Shown piece by piece: positions 62,296 to 64,000 of a stretch of DNA of 64,000 bases. A program made the position numbers and the translations under genes. The notes beneath the pieces were generated by a model. The model did not search any database, was not told where the DNA came from, and worked only from the letters and a program-made list of their open reading frames with translations. How positions within the stretch are numbered: the first letter of the stretch is position 1; every line of letters starts with the position of its first letter. Origin of the DNA: Bifidobacterium sp. 7101 (GTDB lineage Bacteria > Actinomycetota > Actinomycetes > Actinomycetales > Bifidobacteriaceae); the NCBI RefSeq assembly GCF_000499285.1, contig NZ_AWUN01000001.1:186001-250000 (forward strand). Direction: 5' to 3'.

Positions 62296-63312
62296 TTAAT
62301 TCAGCAATGAGATGCCGACCCAGACGGCCCAACCTAGTGCAAGGACCAGGTAGGGCCACCAGTGCATGCGGGTGATGGCCACGAACTCCCGGATGAAGGC
62401 AGTCGGCCAGTAGTAGCCCTTGGTGTGTGAGCCGATCCCGTCGGCATTCAGCCCTACCTTGCTGGCGTATTCGCTGGCCCGGAAGACGTGGTAGTCGCTG
62501 GTGACCAGGGCCACCCGGTAATGTTCGGGCCCGGTGCCCATCTCGTAGCGGTCATCCAGGATTTGCTTGGAGTAGCGCAGGTTCTCCAGAGTTGTAGTCG
62601 ACCGGTCCTCCATGATGATGGCCTCGGCTGGCACCCCACAGGAGTTGCGTAAATACTGAGCCATGGCCCTTGCCTCGCTGATAGCCTCGTCTGGGCCCTG
62701 CCCGCCTGAGACCACAAAGCGCCCGTTTCGTCCCTGTCGCTTCCAGAGGTCTACGGCCTTGTCCAGCCGTCCCCGGAGCAGAGGCGTGGGCTCTTCGCCG
62801 CGCAAACCGGCTCCATGGATGATGATGTAGTCGTAGCGACGCTTGCGGGGCAGCATCCTGTAAAAGTTGGAATAGAGCAGCAGGGCCAGGAAGGAGAAGA
62901 AGAACCAGGTGGCTTCCAGGTCGATCAGCCCGGCCAGCTTTTGCAGCCATGAGGGGGCGCCAAACCCTGCCAGGAGGGGCGAAAGAATCATGTAGGCCAC
63001 GACGGCCAGCGCCAGCAGTCCGGGCAGCAGAGTGGTCAGGGAGACACCCTCGTGCCGGATGACGATAACGGTGTTGGCCAGCAGGAAGCAAATCACCAGC
63101 AGTGGGGCGAGGATGAGCAGGATGACCAGGGGCAGGATCAGCCAGCGCATCCCGAACTGCAGAAGCAGTGCTCCCCCCAGGGTCAGCAGCAGGAGCAGGA
63201 GCCAGATGGCATTGCGGAACTGCCGTGGCTCCTTGTGCAGGTCCCAGAGGAAGAGCAGGCCGAAGATGATGGCGGGTGCATAGAGCAGGAGGAGTTGCAG
63301 GTGGTTGGACAT
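62296..63312 (-). CDS. YdcF family (DUF218) membrane protein
   Basis: The 338-aa protein has about five N-terminal helices (1-165) and a C-terminal DUF218 domain: IIIHGAGLRGEEPTPLLRGRLDKAVDLW, FVVSGGQGPDEAISEARAMAQYL, EDRSTTTLENL and ALVTSDYHVFRASEYA. It ends in another hydrophobic helix. The family includes SanA/ElyC-type envelope factors; exact activity unknown. AAAGGGG lies upstream of the start at 63312. Confidence 0.9.
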   Translation of the reverse strand: MSNHLQLLLLYAPAIIFGLLFLWDLHKEPRQFRNAIWLLLLLLTLGGALLLQFGMRWLILPLVILLILAPLLVICFLLANTVIVIRHEGVSLTTLLPGLLALAVVAYMILSPLLAGFGAPSWLQKLAGLIDLEATWFFFSFLALLLYSNFYRMLPRKRRYDYIIIHGAGLRGEEPTPLLRGRLDKAVDLWKRQGRNGRFVVSGGQGPDEAISEARAMAQYLRNSCGVPAEAIIMEDRSTTTLENLRYSKQILDDRYEMGTGPEHYRVALVTSDYHVFRASEYASKVGLNADGIGSHTKGYYWPTAFIREFVAITRMHWWPYLVLALGWAVWVGISLLN

Positions 63313-63671
63313 GCGCCGATTGCCCCTTTCACGAGAATGGCCGCGCAGGGTCTGACTCCACTGTAGCGAATCGGCCAGTCACCTCCGACCCTTGACATGC
63401 CCAAGATTCCCAGACCGCCGTGGTAGCATAGATGTGGTAAATCTCACACGTTCAAAAGCTGAGGGTGGGCGATTCCCGACGGTGCGAATTCCCGGTAGAG
63501 ACCATGATAATGATGGGTCCTTTCAAGGATTGCGCATCGGTGTCCGCATGGACGTGGTCGGTCGCAAGGCAGCGATGCGTTGGAAGGATTAGGGGTTCAA
63601 GTGATGTTGGGTTTCTCCGCAATCCGGAAATTGTTCGGACCTGGCGTGCAAGGTTGTAGAGAGGTGCGGTA
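63313..63671. other. 359-base divergent region between ydcF and lutA with an inverted repeat
   Basis: No gene seen. CGCATCG (63533-63539) pairs with CGATGCG (63573-63579), enclosing a smaller GTCC-GCAT-GGAC hairpin (63542-63553), about 100 bases before lutA. The stretch 63460-63510 has two partly similar ATTCCCG/AATTCCCGG segments. I checked it against the FMN riboswitch core and it does not fit. It may be a structured leader or regulator site. Confidence 0.45.
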
Positions 63672-64000
63672 ATGAAAGTAGTAATATTCTCCACCTGTGT
63701 GGTGGACCTCATGTTTCCGAACGTGGGGAAGGCCATGGTGGAGGTGCTGGAGCGGTTCGGCTGCGACACCTATCTACCCAAGGAACAGATCTGCTGCGCC
63801 CAGCCCACTTTCAACAGCGGGTATGTCAAAGAGAGCATGCAGGTCATGCGCAATGAGGTCGACGCCCTGCTGAGCGTGGATGCCGACTACATCGTGGGTC
63901 CGGCAGGCTCCTGCGTGAATATGCTCAAGGAGCTGCCCTTCCATTTGCGGGCTGACCCTGTTTATGCGGCCAAGGCACAGACCATGGCTGACAAGACTTA
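63672..64000 (+). CDS. lutA: (Fe-S)-binding protein, lactate utilization protein A family (partial)
   Basis: The frame from ATG 63672 runs open to the window edge, giving about 109 residues: MKVVIFSTCVVDLMFPNVGKA, then EQICCAQPTFNSGY and VGPAGSCVNMLKE. These are features of the CCG (cysteine-rich) domain of LutA/YkgE proteins, which with LutB and LutC oxidise L-lactate. AGAGGTGCGGT provides the Shine-Dalgarno. The rest, and presumably lutBC, lies beyond the window. Confidence 0.85.
   Translation, partial: MKVVIFSTCVVDLMFPNVGKAMVEVLERFGCDTYLPKEQICCAQPTFNSGYVKESMQVMRNEVDALLSVDADYIVGPAGSCVNMLKELPFHLRADPVYAAKAQTMADKT

Noticed and set aside
63460..63600. Possible FMN riboswitch before lutA
   Set aside because: ATTCCCG-like segments recall the RFN element, but the ACCGGCGGT core and paired arms are missing.

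Overview
The window is a high-GC actinobacterial chromosome segment, almost certainly Bifidobacterium. The evidence is the rpsF-ssb-rpsR-rplI block, an IclR regulator divergent from leuCD, anaerobic nrdDG, and Q/P/G-rich DUF805-type proteins. A type II NADH dehydrogenase beside a full cytochrome bd set (cydB, cydD, cydC, cydA) and a polyprenyl synthase points to the oxygen-tolerant, insect-gut branch (B. asteroides-like). The genus call is confident; the clade is inference. There are no CRISPR arrays, insertion sequences, integrases or rRNA genes.

Layout. 1-6.3 kb: end of a cell-wall glycopolymer cluster, with ABC-2 exporter (permease and ATPase), an IspD/TarI-type cytidylyltransferase, an SDR epimerase, LicD and RmlB, all tightly overlapping. 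6.3-8.3 kb: rpsF-ssb-rpsR-rplI with a terminator. 8.3-13.6 kb: MIF-like tautomerase, GtrA protein, MFS exporter, histidine phosphatase, an unknown protein and a DUF805 protein. 13.7-19.4 kb: NMT1/ThiY-type ABC permease and lipoprotein with no ATPase, then a LacI regulator, an MFS transporter and a metallo-beta-lactamase-fold hydrolase. 19.4-23 kb: nrdD-nrdG behind a CRP/GlxR-like palindrome and two NrdR boxes. 23-24.9 kb: gltX with tRNA-Glu(CTC) and tRNA-Gln(CTG). 25-34.6 kb: respiratory block ndh-cydB-cydD-cydC-cydA with a convergent polyprenyl synthase.

34.7-39.4 kb: metallophosphoesterase, LtbR-like IclR regulator and leuCD. 39.4-44.4 kb: three tandem CPBP (CAAX-protease-like) membrane proteins, the middle one with a very long disordered N-terminus and lost catalytic motifs. 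44.5-49.3 kb: murA, plsC, gpsA and ddl (cell wall and phospholipid). 49.4-53.8 kb: MscS channel, GNAT, sugar acetyltransferase, an orphan ABC ATPase behind helically phased TCAGGGT repeats, and an XRE/membrane regulator. 53.8-58.3 kb: rpmB, recG, rsmD and, convergent, trmD. 58.3-60.8 kb: an AT-richer accessory insertion of two overlapping genes (unknown 207-aa protein plus XRE-ImmA/IrrE protease), bracketed by a near-identical 17-bp direct repeat. 60.8-64 kb: DHA2 exporter, YdcF protein and the start of lutA.

Main leads: (1) the two-gene ImmA/IrrE module and its flanking repeats, the best candidate for an undescribed toxin/antitoxin or phage-response system; (2) the CPBP trio with a degenerate giant member; (3) the respiratory cluster with cydA separated from cydB and a nested hairpin leader before cydA; (4) layered control sites upstream of nrdDG.
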